Assembly (NCBI GenBank): GCA_014084085.1
Contig: NPFB01000017.1
Coordinates: 8,616 to 52,753 of the forward strand
Direction of reading: 5' to 3'
Length of the DNA: 44,138 nt
From: Hondaea fermentalgiana
Taxonomy: Eukaryota > Sar > Bigyra > Thraustochytrida > Thraustochytriidae
The first letter of the stretch is position 1; each line of letters opens with the position of its first letter. The notes beneath the pieces are model-generated. The model did not search any database. It was not told the DNA's origin and worked only from the letters and a program-made list of their open reading frames with translations. A program made the position numbers and the translations under genes. Positions 24,224 through 33,253 of this stretch are shown piece after piece.

Positions 24224-25940
24224 CAGCAACAGCAGAACGCGTGTCAAAAACAATCTTGGAAGAAGGAACCGGAGCCGAAGCAACAGCGGCAGCAACGAAA
24301 GCAGCAGCGGCAGCTGCAGCAGCAGCAGCCCTTCGCAAGAAAGCAGCCTGGGGCGCTTGGCTGGAAGCGGTTGTAGGAAATCTAGCGAAAATGAGCGGAG
24401 CGGCGTCGATAAATGGGACCGTGAAAACGAGGATTTTGAGATGCACGGCAATTTTGGCCTTGGGCAGAACGAAGAAGCCCTGCCATCCGATGCAGACTTT
24501 TTTGACGACTTTGCCGAAAAGGCCGCCGACCTTGTTGGCAGCTGGGACAGCGTCGACGACTCGCCGTCACCTGCCCCGACGTCTGGACGCGCCAAGAAAC
24601 GCGTCACGCGGCGCACGTACTCGGAGTTTGAAAAGGAACTCATCGTGCGCGCCGACAACGAAGGTGGAAGACCCGCTCGTCTGGAAGTCGCGCAGCTCAT
24701 GGGCATGCCAGCGCGAACAGCAGACCGCGTGGTCGCCCTTTTCAAGGAGCATGGCCGAGAGGCGTTCCGGGATCACCGTCACGATCGGTACCGGCACACA
24801 GGAAAGAACTCCAAAAACTCGGCGGAGCTCATCAAGTTTCTCACCGAGTGGGTGCATCTCGACGCTATGCTTACGCACGCCCAGCTGCGCGAACTCATCA
24901 ACCTTGAGGTCTTTCGCCGCTCATGCATCGATTTCGGCGTCAAGCTCGAGAACGAGGAGGACAAGATGAATCGTCCCATCAGCAAGGGCACCATTGAGAG
25001 GTACTTTGGACTGCCACAGATCAGGGAAACATACGAAGCGCGCCACATTGAATCAGACGAAACAATTCGCCACTGGTTTGACGGGCTCGTGCTCTCGCGC
25101 AAGTACGTGCTGGACAGCGCAGAGGCCGTGAATGACAACGAGAATTGCGCAAACCGTCTGCATTTCGCTCGCGATTTGCTCACAGCGCTCGAGGATCCAA
25201 ACTCGATTTTGATCTTCTTGGACGAAGTCCCTTTTCATTTGCGCATGAAACGCCCCCCTGGGCCCCAGAGCGGGTCCATCAATCAAGGTCTTCAGGTGTC
25301 CATGGCCTTCCAAGCCAACATGGGCCTGCTCGGCTGGCGCATTCACGCCCAGCAGTTCAGCGCCGAGGAGGGTACGACCGGGAACGCCGCGACGGACTCG
25401 AAGCGAGGGGTGGCACACAACGAGGAAGATTTCAAGCTCTTTGTGCAGCAAACGCTCAAGAATCTTTTGGTTCGCATCGACGAATTCCGCGGCAAGGATG
25501 TCTATCTCATTGCGGACTGCCCTTTCGAGTACATTCGGCACGTGCACGATCACGAAAGCATCAAAGAGATCCCCGCCTTTGAGGAGCTCTCTGCTGCGCT
25601 TGCGTTAAGTAACAACCGCGTGCGTCTCATCCAAATGGCGCCCAACTCACCGACGCTCAATCTTTGCGAATTTTTTAATCGCGCTCTGCGGGATCGAGTC
25701 AACGAGACGCTGCAAAATATCAGCGCAGATTCTGTCTTGAGCGGGGCCTTTTTTGCAGGTCAAGACCCAAATGCAACTCTTTTGGAGTCCCTCTTGGCGA
25801 GCACGCTTCGGGATTTGGAGAGGACACTGTTGCCCTATGCGCCTGCATACCTCGTTCGGATGGCGGACGTCATTAAAGACATTATTGCTCTTGAGGGAGT
25901 CCTCGACATGGCCAAGACCTACGACGCCCTTGTCGCATGA
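24012..25940 (+). CDS. Tc1/mariner-IS630-like DDE transposase, possibly domesticated
   Basis: 642 aa from the ATG at 24012; other in-frame ATGs lie at 24021, 24042 (good context, tcaccatgg) and upstream at 23556. The N-terminus has PPPPVPLMMM, a poly-Ser tract from an AGC repeat, and a basic/Ser region. A helix-turn-helix follows (RTYSEFEKELIVRADNEGG...LMGMPARTADRVVALFKEHG). A second helical part contains ISKGTIERYFGL. The RNase-H core has the DDE pattern: ILIFLDEVPFHLRMKRPPG (first Asp), VYLIADCPFEYIRH (second Asp) and MAPNSPTLNLCEFFN (third Glu; family form SPDLNPIE). Exactly 50 residues separate the second Asp and the Glu, longer than the usual 34-39. The triad is kept, the frame is intact and no TIRs are seen, so a recent, an old or a host-adapted copy are all possible. 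Confidence 0.8.
24133..24237. repeat. (AGC)n microsatellite encoding poly-Ser
   Basis: About 100 bp of AGC triplets with AAC interruptions inside the transposase-like gene, reading as a Ser/Asn run. Expected to vary in length between strains. Confidence 0.9.
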
Positions 25941-26943
25941 CCCGTCCGTTCTGCGCTTCGTGTCTTTTTTCTTCCTTATAAATATGTTATATCACATGCC
26001 GCCAGCCAATGCCACATGCCGCCAGCCACATGCCGCCAGCCACATGCCGTGAGCCCTTTGTAATTTTTTTCTATTGGCGTTGTACAAATCTTGCATCATT
26101 TAGTGCATTCTCTGTCACTACCGTGTGTTTTCTAGGAATCACTGATCCCATTTCAGAGACTTGCTTTTGCACGCTCCAACGGCGAACGCAACGTACCGCC
26201 ACATTAGGTCATCGATCGTTGGCGAGCCAGTTAGGGCCTCCAGCCGTTCAGCTCAACCACTGGCAGCCAAGTGATTCCCCGTTCAGAACTGAGCCTTGCA
26301 GCTGCCGCTGATCGCTCTGCGTCAAAAGAACTTCCTTTTTTCTGTCGTTTGCATCATCATATCCGGGTTGTCGCCTTCTGGATGATTGCTCTTCTCAGCC
26401 AGCGAGGCTCATCCTGCTCTGATTTGGCAGACGCAAGAACTACAAAATGCTGCATCGCTGTCTCGAGACGAGTTACACCCGCCCGACGCTTGCCCATACT
26501 GTTGGCGAGGCTTGGACTTTGAGTTGCCAGGGTGCTAGCAGCCATACCGTGACCATCAAGGTGTTTGTTGTTCCCTGGCAGCGGCTGCGGCAAAAGAGCA
26601 ATGAACGAATGCACAAAAGGAAAAATCCGAAAGAACGAACTTTCAGAGTGAGTCTGAGAATGAAGAATAAAGAATGAAATGAATGAAACGCGAAAGCGAA
26701 AGCGACGGCGGGAGCGAGCGAAATAAAGGAGGATCAAAACCAATTCTTGCTGCCTACTCATCTCGCCTTGCGCACAGGGCAAGGTGGCGACCTGTAGGGA
26801 GTGATCTGGTCCGGAGCAAGACCGCTGGCCTCCGGTACCTCGCGGCGTCGCTTGGACTCGCTCTTGTCGCTCGCTCGCTCGACGTCGGACCCGCCAGGAC
26901 TGATACAGAGGGCGAGAGAGTCCACAATCTCGCCCAAGTGAAG
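25941..26943. other. Intergenic region between transposase-like gene and LPCAT
   Basis: About 1 kb. Apart from the 14-bp repeat near its start I see no gene. The short frames on both strands have no recognisable domain, and the longest on the - strand (26357-26782) begins at a TTG. The last 260 bp are in frame with the LPCAT gene from an ATG at 26683, so a longer N-terminus is formally possible. Confidence 0.45.
25993..26050. repeat. 14-bp tandem repeat cacatgccgccagc
   Basis: Three perfect units (25993-26006, 26013-26026, 26027-26040) and a truncated fourth (26041-26050), with a short spacer after the first. It lies about 50 bp after the stop of the transposase-like gene. Confidence 0.85.
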
Positions 26944-28806
26944 ATGAGGCCCAACGAGGCGGAGGCGCGGACCTCGAGCGGCAGGCGGAGCAGCAGCGTG
27001 AGCAGCAGCACGAGCTTGACGAGCCACGGGAGCAGTGGGACAGGGAGCCAGGGCAGCGCCGGCATGGGCAATCGCCACCTTATCTCCGCGAATCCGTTCG
27101 GGTACAACGCGCCCGTGACAGTCTACGAATTCGTCAAAATGGTCTTCTTCGTCTGCTCCGGTATCGCCATTGTGCGGGCTCTTCTGGTCTTTCTCCTGGT
27201 CCTGCTCGCGTATCTTTGTGCCCGCGTTGCCACATTGGGACTCGATCGCGACGTTGGAGTGTATACAGCGCCAATGCCGCGATGGCGGCGCCTCGCGCTT
27301 AAGCCCGTTTCTGGCCTGAGCCGTGCTGCTCTCTTCGTGTTTGGCTTTTACCACATCGAAGTCATCGGTTCGCCATCTCCCGAGGCCTGTCTCTTCACCC
27401 CGAATCATGTCGGGCTCGCCGACCTACTTCTCATGTACTGGCTCTTGCTCCCAAGCGCGCTGTCCAAGGCAGAGGCCTTCAAGGTTCCCATTGTCGGCAC
27501 ACTTTTCCGTGGCTTGCAAGTAATTCCTGTCCAGCGCGACTCAGCTGAGGACAAGAAGCGCGCTGTCGAGACCATCAAGCGCTTTGCCGATTCGCGCATG
27601 CACGAGACTGACCCGGACAAGCGGTTTCCCCCGATTCTCGTCTTCCCCCAGGGGACCACGGCTAACCAGGATGTCATCACCATGTTCCAGCGGGGAGCCT
27701 TTACGCCAGGGTGTCCGGTACAGCCTGTGAGTCTGTACTATCGCTGGAAGCACTTTAACCCGGCTTATATCGTCTGCCGCAAGTACGATTACTACTTTCT
27801 ACGTCACTTTTGTCAGTTCACTCTTCACGCTCGCGTTCGCTTCCTTCCGCTTCACATGCCGTCCAAGGAAGAGCGCGAGAACGCTACGCTTTTTGCTGAC
27901 AATGTGCGGAACGAGATCGCCGCTGATATTCACGCTGACACCACGGAGCACTGTTTCGAGGATGCCATGCTGTACCGTAGCGCGCTCAACATTGAGGAGA
28001 AGCGACACAAACCGCGTCTTTTCCACGTTGCCAAGCCGGAAGATAAGATTGACCTCGGAGGTCTCGAGCTCAAACAAATCAAAGATCTCTTTGACCCAGC
28101 GCAGCGAGCGCAGGCCCTCGCGCTGAAAGATGCCAAGGTTATCCTCGAGCGATTTGTCGAGGCCGATACCGATGGAGACGGCTTTGTTGACCTTCCCGAA
28201 TTTGCCCGTGCCGTTGGCTTTGACCCGGAAAGCGATCAAGCTCGCCGTCTTTTTCAGTTTTTTGACCGCGACATGTCTGGAATGATTGACTTTCGGGAGC
28301 TGCTCACGGGCATGGCCACCGTGCATCCCTTTTCTTCTTCCAAGGATAAGATTCGCTTTGCGTTTGAGCTTTACGACCAGGATGGGGACGGCCTGGTGTC
28401 CGAGTCTGAACTATGGAGACTGTGGAGCCTCGCGACGGAGAGCTCGAATTCGCAGCGCTTTACCAAGGATTCTCGTCAAGAGCTTCGTGATCTTATTTCT
28501 GCTGTCCGCAGACGCCGCAGTCTAAGCGCGGCCGGGGAAGAGGCGTCCGAGACTGCCACCGACGGCGAGTTGCGCATTACACTCGAAGAGTTTCAATCTC
28601 TTGTTGCCAGAGACTCGGAAGTGGTCGCTACGGCGTTGTCCTCGATGGAGTCCAGGGCCTCTTCACGCGATAAGAAGAAGTCCTTCTTCCCATTCCTCAT
28701 GCGCCGGAGCTCATCTTCTCGATTTGCTGACGCTCATCTGGATGGTCGCGAGCTCAACTCGGTCCCGGCAGACGCAAAGCAGCAGTCTTTAAAGAAAGAC
28801 GAGTAG
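26944..28806 (+). CDS. LPCAT-like lysophospholipid acyltransferase with EF-hands
   Basis: 620 aa from the ATG at 26944 (an in-frame ATG at 26683 would add 87 residues of leader-like sequence). PlsC/LPLAT enzyme of the LPCAT1/LPCAT2/plant LPEAT group, re-acylating lysophospholipids in the ER. Disordered Ser-rich N-terminus, one long hydrophobic segment (about 60-95), then the acyltransferase motifs: NHVGLAD (HX4D, about residue 153), IPVQRDSAEDKKR, FPQGTTAN (about 234; the usual motif is FPEGT, so the Glu is replaced by Gln) and PVQPVSLYYRW. Three EF-hand loops start near 408 (DTDGDGFVDLPE), 441 (DRDMSGMIDFRE) and 478 (DQDGDGLVSESE), all with good calcium ligands. The C-terminus KKDE fits a dilysine KKXX ER-retrieval signal. 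Acyl and head-group choice cannot be read from sequence. Confidence 0.92.
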   Translation: MRPNEAEARTSSGRRSSSVSSSTSLTSHGSSGTGSQGSAGMGNRHLISANPFGYNAPVTVYEFVKMVFFVCSGIAIVRALLVFLLVLLAYLCARVATLGLDRDVGVYTAPMPRWRRLALKPVSGLSRAALFVFGFYHIEVIGSPSPEACLFTPNHVGLADLLLMYWLLLPSALSKAEAFKVPIVGTLFRGLQVIPVQRDSAEDKKRAVETIKRFADSRMHETDPDKRFPPILVFPQGTTANQDVITMFQRGAFTPGCPVQPVSLYYRWKHFNPAYIVCRKYDYYFLRHFCQFTLHARVRFLPLHMPSKEERENATLFADNVRNEIAADIHADTTEHCFEDAMLYRSALNIEEKRHKPRLFHVAKPEDKIDLGGLELKQIKDLFDPAQRAQALALKDAKVILERFVEADTDGDGFVDLPEFARAVGFDPESDQARRLFQFFDRDMSGMIDFRELLTGMATVHPFSSSKDKIRFAFELYDQDGDGLVSESELWRLWSLATESSNSQRFTKDSRQELRDLISAVRRRRSLSAAGEEASETATDGELRITLEEFQSLVARDSEVVATALSSMESRASSRDKKKSFFPFLMRRSSSSRFADAHLDGRELNSVPADAKQQSLKKDE

Positions 28807-29103
28807 GAGGAGACTGTAAACCTTACGCGTTCTCGTACCTCGTCGTACCGGGGCCAAGTATTATTATTTTATACACTGACAAAAAGAGATTGTGGTGGGT
28901 AGGGTGATTGTGAATTTCGCGCAGTCAGCGAACAAAAGAAAGGAAGGAAGAAAATAAAAACGTTTTTAGGCCTATTTGGATTTTTTATTATTTTTTCCAG
29001 CTCGGCTCGCCCTTCTTCTTCGCCTCCATGCATGCATGCACCAAGTTGTCAATCGTTCAAGAGTCTGCCCGCCTCTCGCCAAGAAAGTGCTGCGACCAGA
29101 ACG
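28807..29103. other. Gap between LPCAT and PIG-A
   Basis: 297 bp. It begins with actgtaaacctt at 28813-28824, seven bases after the LPCAT stop, and becomes A/T-rich (gaaaggaaggaagaaaataaaaacg, 28938-28962, in + orientation) before the atgcatgcatgc words at 29028-29038. Probable terminator of one gene and promoter of the next. Confidence 0.4.
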
Positions 29104-30510
29104 ATGCAGGCAAACGGTGCAGCTAGTGCGCGTAGCCAAGAGGATCGCCGCGGCGAGGATGGACAAAACCGGACGGCTCGAAAGCGACACTGCGTGCTCA
29201 TGGTCTGCGACTTTTTCTGGCCCAACCTTGGTGGCGTCGAGATGCATATCTGGAGCCTCTCGCAGTGCCTTTTACGCAAGGGCCACAAGGTCGTCGTGCT
29301 CACGCACGGCTGGGGAGACCGCAAAGGCGTGCGTTACATGACAAACGGCCTCAAGGTGTACTATATTCCATGGCTTCCTATGTTTCAAAACTGCACTTTG
29401 CCAACGTTTTTCCCGCTGCTCCCTCTCTTTCGGGAAATTGTGTTGCGCGAAGGCATCGAAATTGTTCACGGGCACCAGGACTCCTCGGCGCTCATGCACG
29501 AAGCGCTTTTTCACGCGCAAACACTTGGACTACGGACCTGCTTCACATCGCATTCACTCTTTAACATTTTCGACACGGCCAGTCTGCATCTGAACAAAGT
29601 CATCTCTTTCACCCTCAGCAGTATTGATCATTGCATTGGCGTCTCGCACACATGCAGGGAAAATATGGTCGTGCGGGCAAAGGTTCTCGCGGATGCGGTC
29701 TCGACGATTCCTAATGCCGTCGATGCAGCCAGTTTTCGACCAGATCCTTCGCTACGGGATCCGGCGCCGCGAATAAACATTGTCGTGGTGAACCGTCTCG
29801 CGTATCGCAAAGGGACCGATCTGGTGGCTCAGGTGATTCCTTTGGTTTGTGCTCGCTTTCCGCAAGTTCATTTTATCGTTGGCGGCGACGGGGAAAAACG
29901 ACTTCTTCTCGACGAAATGCGGGAGCGCAATCAGCTTCACGATCGAGTTGAGCTCCTCGGCAGCGTCCCGCACGCCCAAGTCCGGGATGTGCTGTGCCGT
30001 GGATCAATTTTCCTCAATTGCTCTCTCACCGAGTCCTTTTGCATGGCCATATTAGAGGCAGCGTGCTGCGGCCTGCTTGTCATCAGCACGCGTGTGGGAG
30101 GAATACCCGAGGTGCTACCACCTGATATGATCACCTTTGCATCTGAGCCGTCGGCTCAGGCACTCGTCGCCTGTATCGAAGACGCCATCCTCCAGGACAA
30201 GCTCTCGCGCCTGAACCCTCAGCGTTTTCATGAGCGTGTCAAGGACATGTACACGTGGCCAGACGTGGCTGAACGTGTCTCACGCGTGTACGATAGAATC
30301 AAGGAGCGTGAGCCTCCGACGCTGGAGGCTCGACTTGTCAACTCACTCAAGGTTGGACCCTGCGCTGGTATCATGGCCATGTTTATTATACTGATCGACT
30401 ATGCTGTCCTATTGTGCACATGTATCTTGCGTCCTGCGGCCGATATTGACGCAGCACCAAGTCTCTGCCCCGATGCGTTCGCGCAATCGGATGCGGCATC
30501 TGCCATGTAG
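29104..30510 (+). CDS. PIGA: PIG-A: GPI-anchor GlcNAc-transferase catalytic subunit
   Basis: Transfers GlcNAc from UDP-GlcNAc to phosphatidylinositol, the first step of GPI-anchor synthesis, on the cytosolic face of the ER. 468 aa from the ATG at 29104 (human 484); ATGs at 29032 and 29036 lie upstream, the former in frame, but add unconserved residues. Family signatures: CDFFWPNLGGVEMHIWSLSQ at the N-terminus, GHKVVVLTHGWGDR, VHGHQDSSALMHEA, TSHSLF, IGVSHTCRENMVVRA, IPNAVDAASFRPD, and the GT4 E-X7-E motif in TESFCMAILEAACCG followed by STRVGGIPEVLP. A single hydrophobic segment near the C-terminus (GIMAMFIILIDYAVLLCTCI) anchors it in the ER, as in PIG-A. Intact. It converges on the TPR gene after 142 bp. 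Confidence 0.96.
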   Translation: MQANGAASARSQEDRRGEDGQNRTARKRHCVLMVCDFFWPNLGGVEMHIWSLSQCLLRKGHKVVVLTHGWGDRKGVRYMTNGLKVYYIPWLPMFQNCTLPTFFPLLPLFREIVLREGIEIVHGHQDSSALMHEALFHAQTLGLRTCFTSHSLFNIFDTASLHLNKVISFTLSSIDHCIGVSHTCRENMVVRAKVLADAVSTIPNAVDAASFRPDPSLRDPAPRINIVVVNRLAYRKGTDLVAQVIPLVCARFPQVHFIVGGDGEKRLLLDEMRERNQLHDRVELLGSVPHAQVRDVLCRGSIFLNCSLTESFCMAILEAACCGLLVISTRVGGIPEVLPPDMITFASEPSAQALVACIEDAILQDKLSRLNPQRFHERVKDMYTWPDVAERVSRVYDRIKEREPPTLEARLVNSLKVGPCAGIMAMFIILIDYAVLLCTCILRPAADIDAAPSLCPDAFAQSDAASAM

Positions 30511-30652
30511 ATGGAGAGTCCCCTAGCGCGTGCGTTCACAGGCGACCGCACCTTTTCTCCCCAGGGCGGGCGCAACTTCCCTGACTCGGACAATTCCTTT
30601 TTGCACGTGCAGTCGCGACGTCAAAATACAGTCGCAAGCTCAAGCCTACTAT

Positions 30653-33253
30653 CTATCGAGGAGTAAGTCTCCAGCGTAGAGCCGAGACACCTCGCGGCGG
30701 GGCGGCGGCGCTCTGGTTTCGAGCTGTTAGACCCTCGCACATGAGATTCGTGAGGCGATTCACGAGAAAATTTGACTTTTGTGTGGCTTCGTGCTCCGGT
30801 CCGAGACAATCCCGACGGATGCAAAGGCCCTCCTCTGCCAAATTAAGCGCCTGCGTAACCTCGCCCAAGTCCTCGTGCACCAGTGCACAAATCTCGAGAG
30901 AGTCGGCGACTTGTGGGTTTTTGTTGCCAAAGTTCGCCCGGCGAGAAGTGAGAGAGAGATTTGCATGATGCTGGGCCTGACTCAACTTGCCCAGATCCAA
31001 AAAAGTGTGGGCCAGCTCGTTGTGTGTACCGGCTGTTTCAGGATGAGAATCGCCAAGGCTTCTCTGCTGTATGCAAAGCGCATTCTCCAGACGGCAGCAA
31101 GCCTCCTCCGTACGGCCACATCGTCGCAGCACTGGCGCCATGCGGACGAGAATCCATGCAAAGCGCGTGCTCGTGTCCCCATGCGTCTCTTGAATAATAC
31201 GCAGAGAAGTTTCGAAATGTTCGAGTGCTCGTTCATATTCGCCGCAGCTGGCATGGACCCGGGCGATGAGATTTTGCGTTGAGGCCACGTGCTCGCTCAT
31301 GTCACCAAAGGTTTTTTCTTTGATGCGCAGGGCCTCTTCGCATGCTTGGAGTGCCTCCTCGTAGTTTTGACACTCGACGTGGGTCACGGCTGTCATTTCC
31401 AAAAGTGAGGCGACTTGTGCGCCCGTCTGTCCGAGTTTCTTCACACGGATCTCGTAAACCTTACGGTACAAACTTGCAGCCTCTTCATGGCAATCTTTGC
31501 GCCCTTTGACTCTGGCGAGATTGTGAAGCGTCGTGGCCTCTTCAAGAGGGCGATGCTCTCCACGCTGCGCCAGTGCTTGGTGGAGATCCAGCGCCTTATG
31601 GAGACGCTCGATTGCTTCGTCGTTCCTCCCCTGTGTGCTCATGACGATGGCGATCTTGTTGTGCATAGCTGCGCACTGGCCATGGTCGGGCGTAGAAAGG
31701 GAAGCGTAGATCATGAGCGCCTCCTCGTAATACTCGAGCGCAACGCATGGAACGTGGTCATGAAGAAAGCATGCGGATTGGCTGAGCAAGGTTGCGAGGT
31801 TAACGAGGCAGTCGTCTCGAACGTTTTGGTCCGTTGAAGTGGAGAACTCGAAGACGATCCAGGGCTCAAAGTGCTCGTGCCGCTTCTCGGGAGCATGATG
31901 GTGGGGCTCATGGCCAGCAGTTTGCTCGCTGGAAGTGTGGATTGGATAGGGAAGGAGACCGCGGGCTTCGCGCCGCTTTGCGTCTACGGCACGTTGCGTC
32001 CACGCCAAGAGAAGTTTCTGCAGATATTGCGTGAGCTCCGCGTTGACGCGCTCGATCCCGCCCTTAAGCGCGGCCATGGCGCTTTGAATGCGGACAAGGT
32101 CGTGCTTATTTCGACAGCGGGCATTGCGCACATCAACCTGGTAAAGCGGTATCTCCTCCAGATTGTTCATGAGCGTGGCGAGAAAATTCTCTTGCTCTCC
32201 AGGTGCAAAGAGGACGTGCATTTTGGCACCACTGCTGATGATACCATACATTTCCCACACACACCAAGCACGAGTCAGAGCAGCGGGACTGCGCCAGGAG
32301 TTGAGATAGATGAGGCGGTCGTCGAAGCGACGAATGGCCTTGTGCAGGGCGTCGTTGCAGTGAAGGTCACGTTCGATGCCGAATCGCTCGCACATACTGC
32401 TGCTGCTGCTGCTGCTGCTGCCATCACTGTCTTGGTTCTTCAGGCGCGTTTGATTGACGCAAAAGATGTCGAGCCAAACGAACTGTTCCGTGAGAATGCG
32501 GCCGTGGCCCCGGCAGTATGACACAAGAGACTCGACGATGTCTACGAACGAGGATGAGCGCGTCTGACAAACGTAAGCGCCTTGGAATGGCTCGCCAAGC
32601 TCTGAGTTGTTGAGAAGGTCCAGAAAGGGTCGCCCGCTTTCTCTGCAGTAACTCAGCACGACTTGCTGACGAATGTCGTCGAGCGTCCAGTCGCGTCGTG
32701 GCTTATCTCGAACCTTGTTCATGGAGAAATAAACGCGCTCGTGATTGTGCGTTGCCTCCCCGAGAAAAGTGTCGTCCTGATAATGGCGAATGTATTTGAT
32801 TGTGTCACCCTTGCAAACTGTTGGCGTGAGGTTCTCTTGGCAAACGAGGAGCCTAACGCCACTTGCCTCGTCGCCCTCTTCGATACGTCGTTGAAGGTCA
32901 GCGAGAAACCAGACGGAGACGCCACAGAAGCTAATGTAGTCTGAGTTTGCCTCGAGGCGAGCGCAAGCATCCGTATGGTCAGCAACATTAGCAGAAAACT
33001 TCTTTTCAGAGAGACCATCGGGCTCGGCATCGCGGGCCTCTACGTAGCACCAGTCTTGACTTTCGGTGGAGTCTGCGTCGTGTGGTTCGTTGCGCGCAGG
33101 CATTGCGCACGTTGGGCGATCTTTAAGAGTGGGAGGGTAAAAGTCCTCGGCAAGATTCCGGAGTCGTCTGTATATTCCAATCTTAGTCTCACCGCCCCCG
33201 GAGCCCGTGGTGTCGGGATCGTCAGTAGCTTGCAGGTTCGCTGCGGCCCGCAT
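30653..33253 (-). CDS. TPR (kinesin-light-chain-like) protein with N-terminal TIR/HET-like domain
   Basis: 866 aa from the ATG at 33253; the frame continues to a TTG at 33511 inside a 19-bp repeat, which I do not accept as start. The N-terminal half carries a signature seen in large protist families whose motifs run VSHAW...FWxDxFxxNQ...LTRAWCLWE. Here it reads GAYVCQTRSSSFVDIVESL, FVWLDIFCVNQ (about residue 258) and PAALTRAWCVWEMYGI (about 325), also resembling HET domains (WIDAxCINQ). The first block is degenerate (CQTR for SHAW). A poly-Ser tract from (CTG)8 lies at about 32398-32423. From about residue 470 follow several 42-residue KLC-type TPRs (YEEALQACEEALRIKEKTFG, YERALEHFETSLRIIQETHG, TEEACCRLENALCIQQRSLG). 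Enzyme or sensor role is unknown; the TPR half is certain, the N-terminal reading probable. Confidence 0.8.
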   Translation of the reverse strand: MRAAANLQATDDPDTTGSGGGETKIGIYRRLRNLAEDFYPPTLKDRPTCAMPARNEPHDADSTESQDWCYVEARDAEPDGLSEKKFSANVADHTDACARLEANSDYISFCGVSVWFLADLQRRIEEGDEASGVRLLVCQENLTPTVCKGDTIKYIRHYQDDTFLGEATHNHERVYFSMNKVRDKPRRDWTLDDIRQQVVLSYCRESGRPFLDLLNNSELGEPFQGAYVCQTRSSSFVDIVESLVSYCRGHGRILTEQFVWLDIFCVNQTRLKNQDSDGSSSSSSSSMCERFGIERDLHCNDALHKAIRRFDDRLIYLNSWRSPAALTRAWCVWEMYGIISSGAKMHVLFAPGEQENFLATLMNNLEEIPLYQVDVRNARCRNKHDLVRIQSAMAALKGGIERVNAELTQYLQKLLLAWTQRAVDAKRREARGLLPYPIHTSSEQTAGHEPHHHAPEKRHEHFEPWIVFEFSTSTDQNVRDDCLVNLATLLSQSACFLHDHVPCVALEYYEEALMIYASLSTPDHGQCAAMHNKIAIVMSTQGRNDEAIERLHKALDLHQALAQRGEHRPLEEATTLHNLARVKGRKDCHEEAASLYRKVYEIRVKKLGQTGAQVASLLEMTAVTHVECQNYEEALQACEEALRIKEKTFGDMSEHVASTQNLIARVHASCGEYERALEHFETSLRIIQETHGDTSTRFAWILVRMAPVLRRCGRTEEACCRLENALCIQQRSLGDSHPETAGTHNELAHTFLDLGKLSQAQHHANLSLTSRRANFGNKNPQVADSLEICALVHEDLGEVTQALNLAEEGLCIRRDCLGPEHEATQKSNFLVNRLTNLMCEGLTARNQSAAAPPRGVSALRWRLTPR

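Noticed and set aside
26357..26782. 141-codon - frame between transposase-like gene and LPCAT
   Set aside because: TTG start and no domain; opposite to the probable LPCAT leader.
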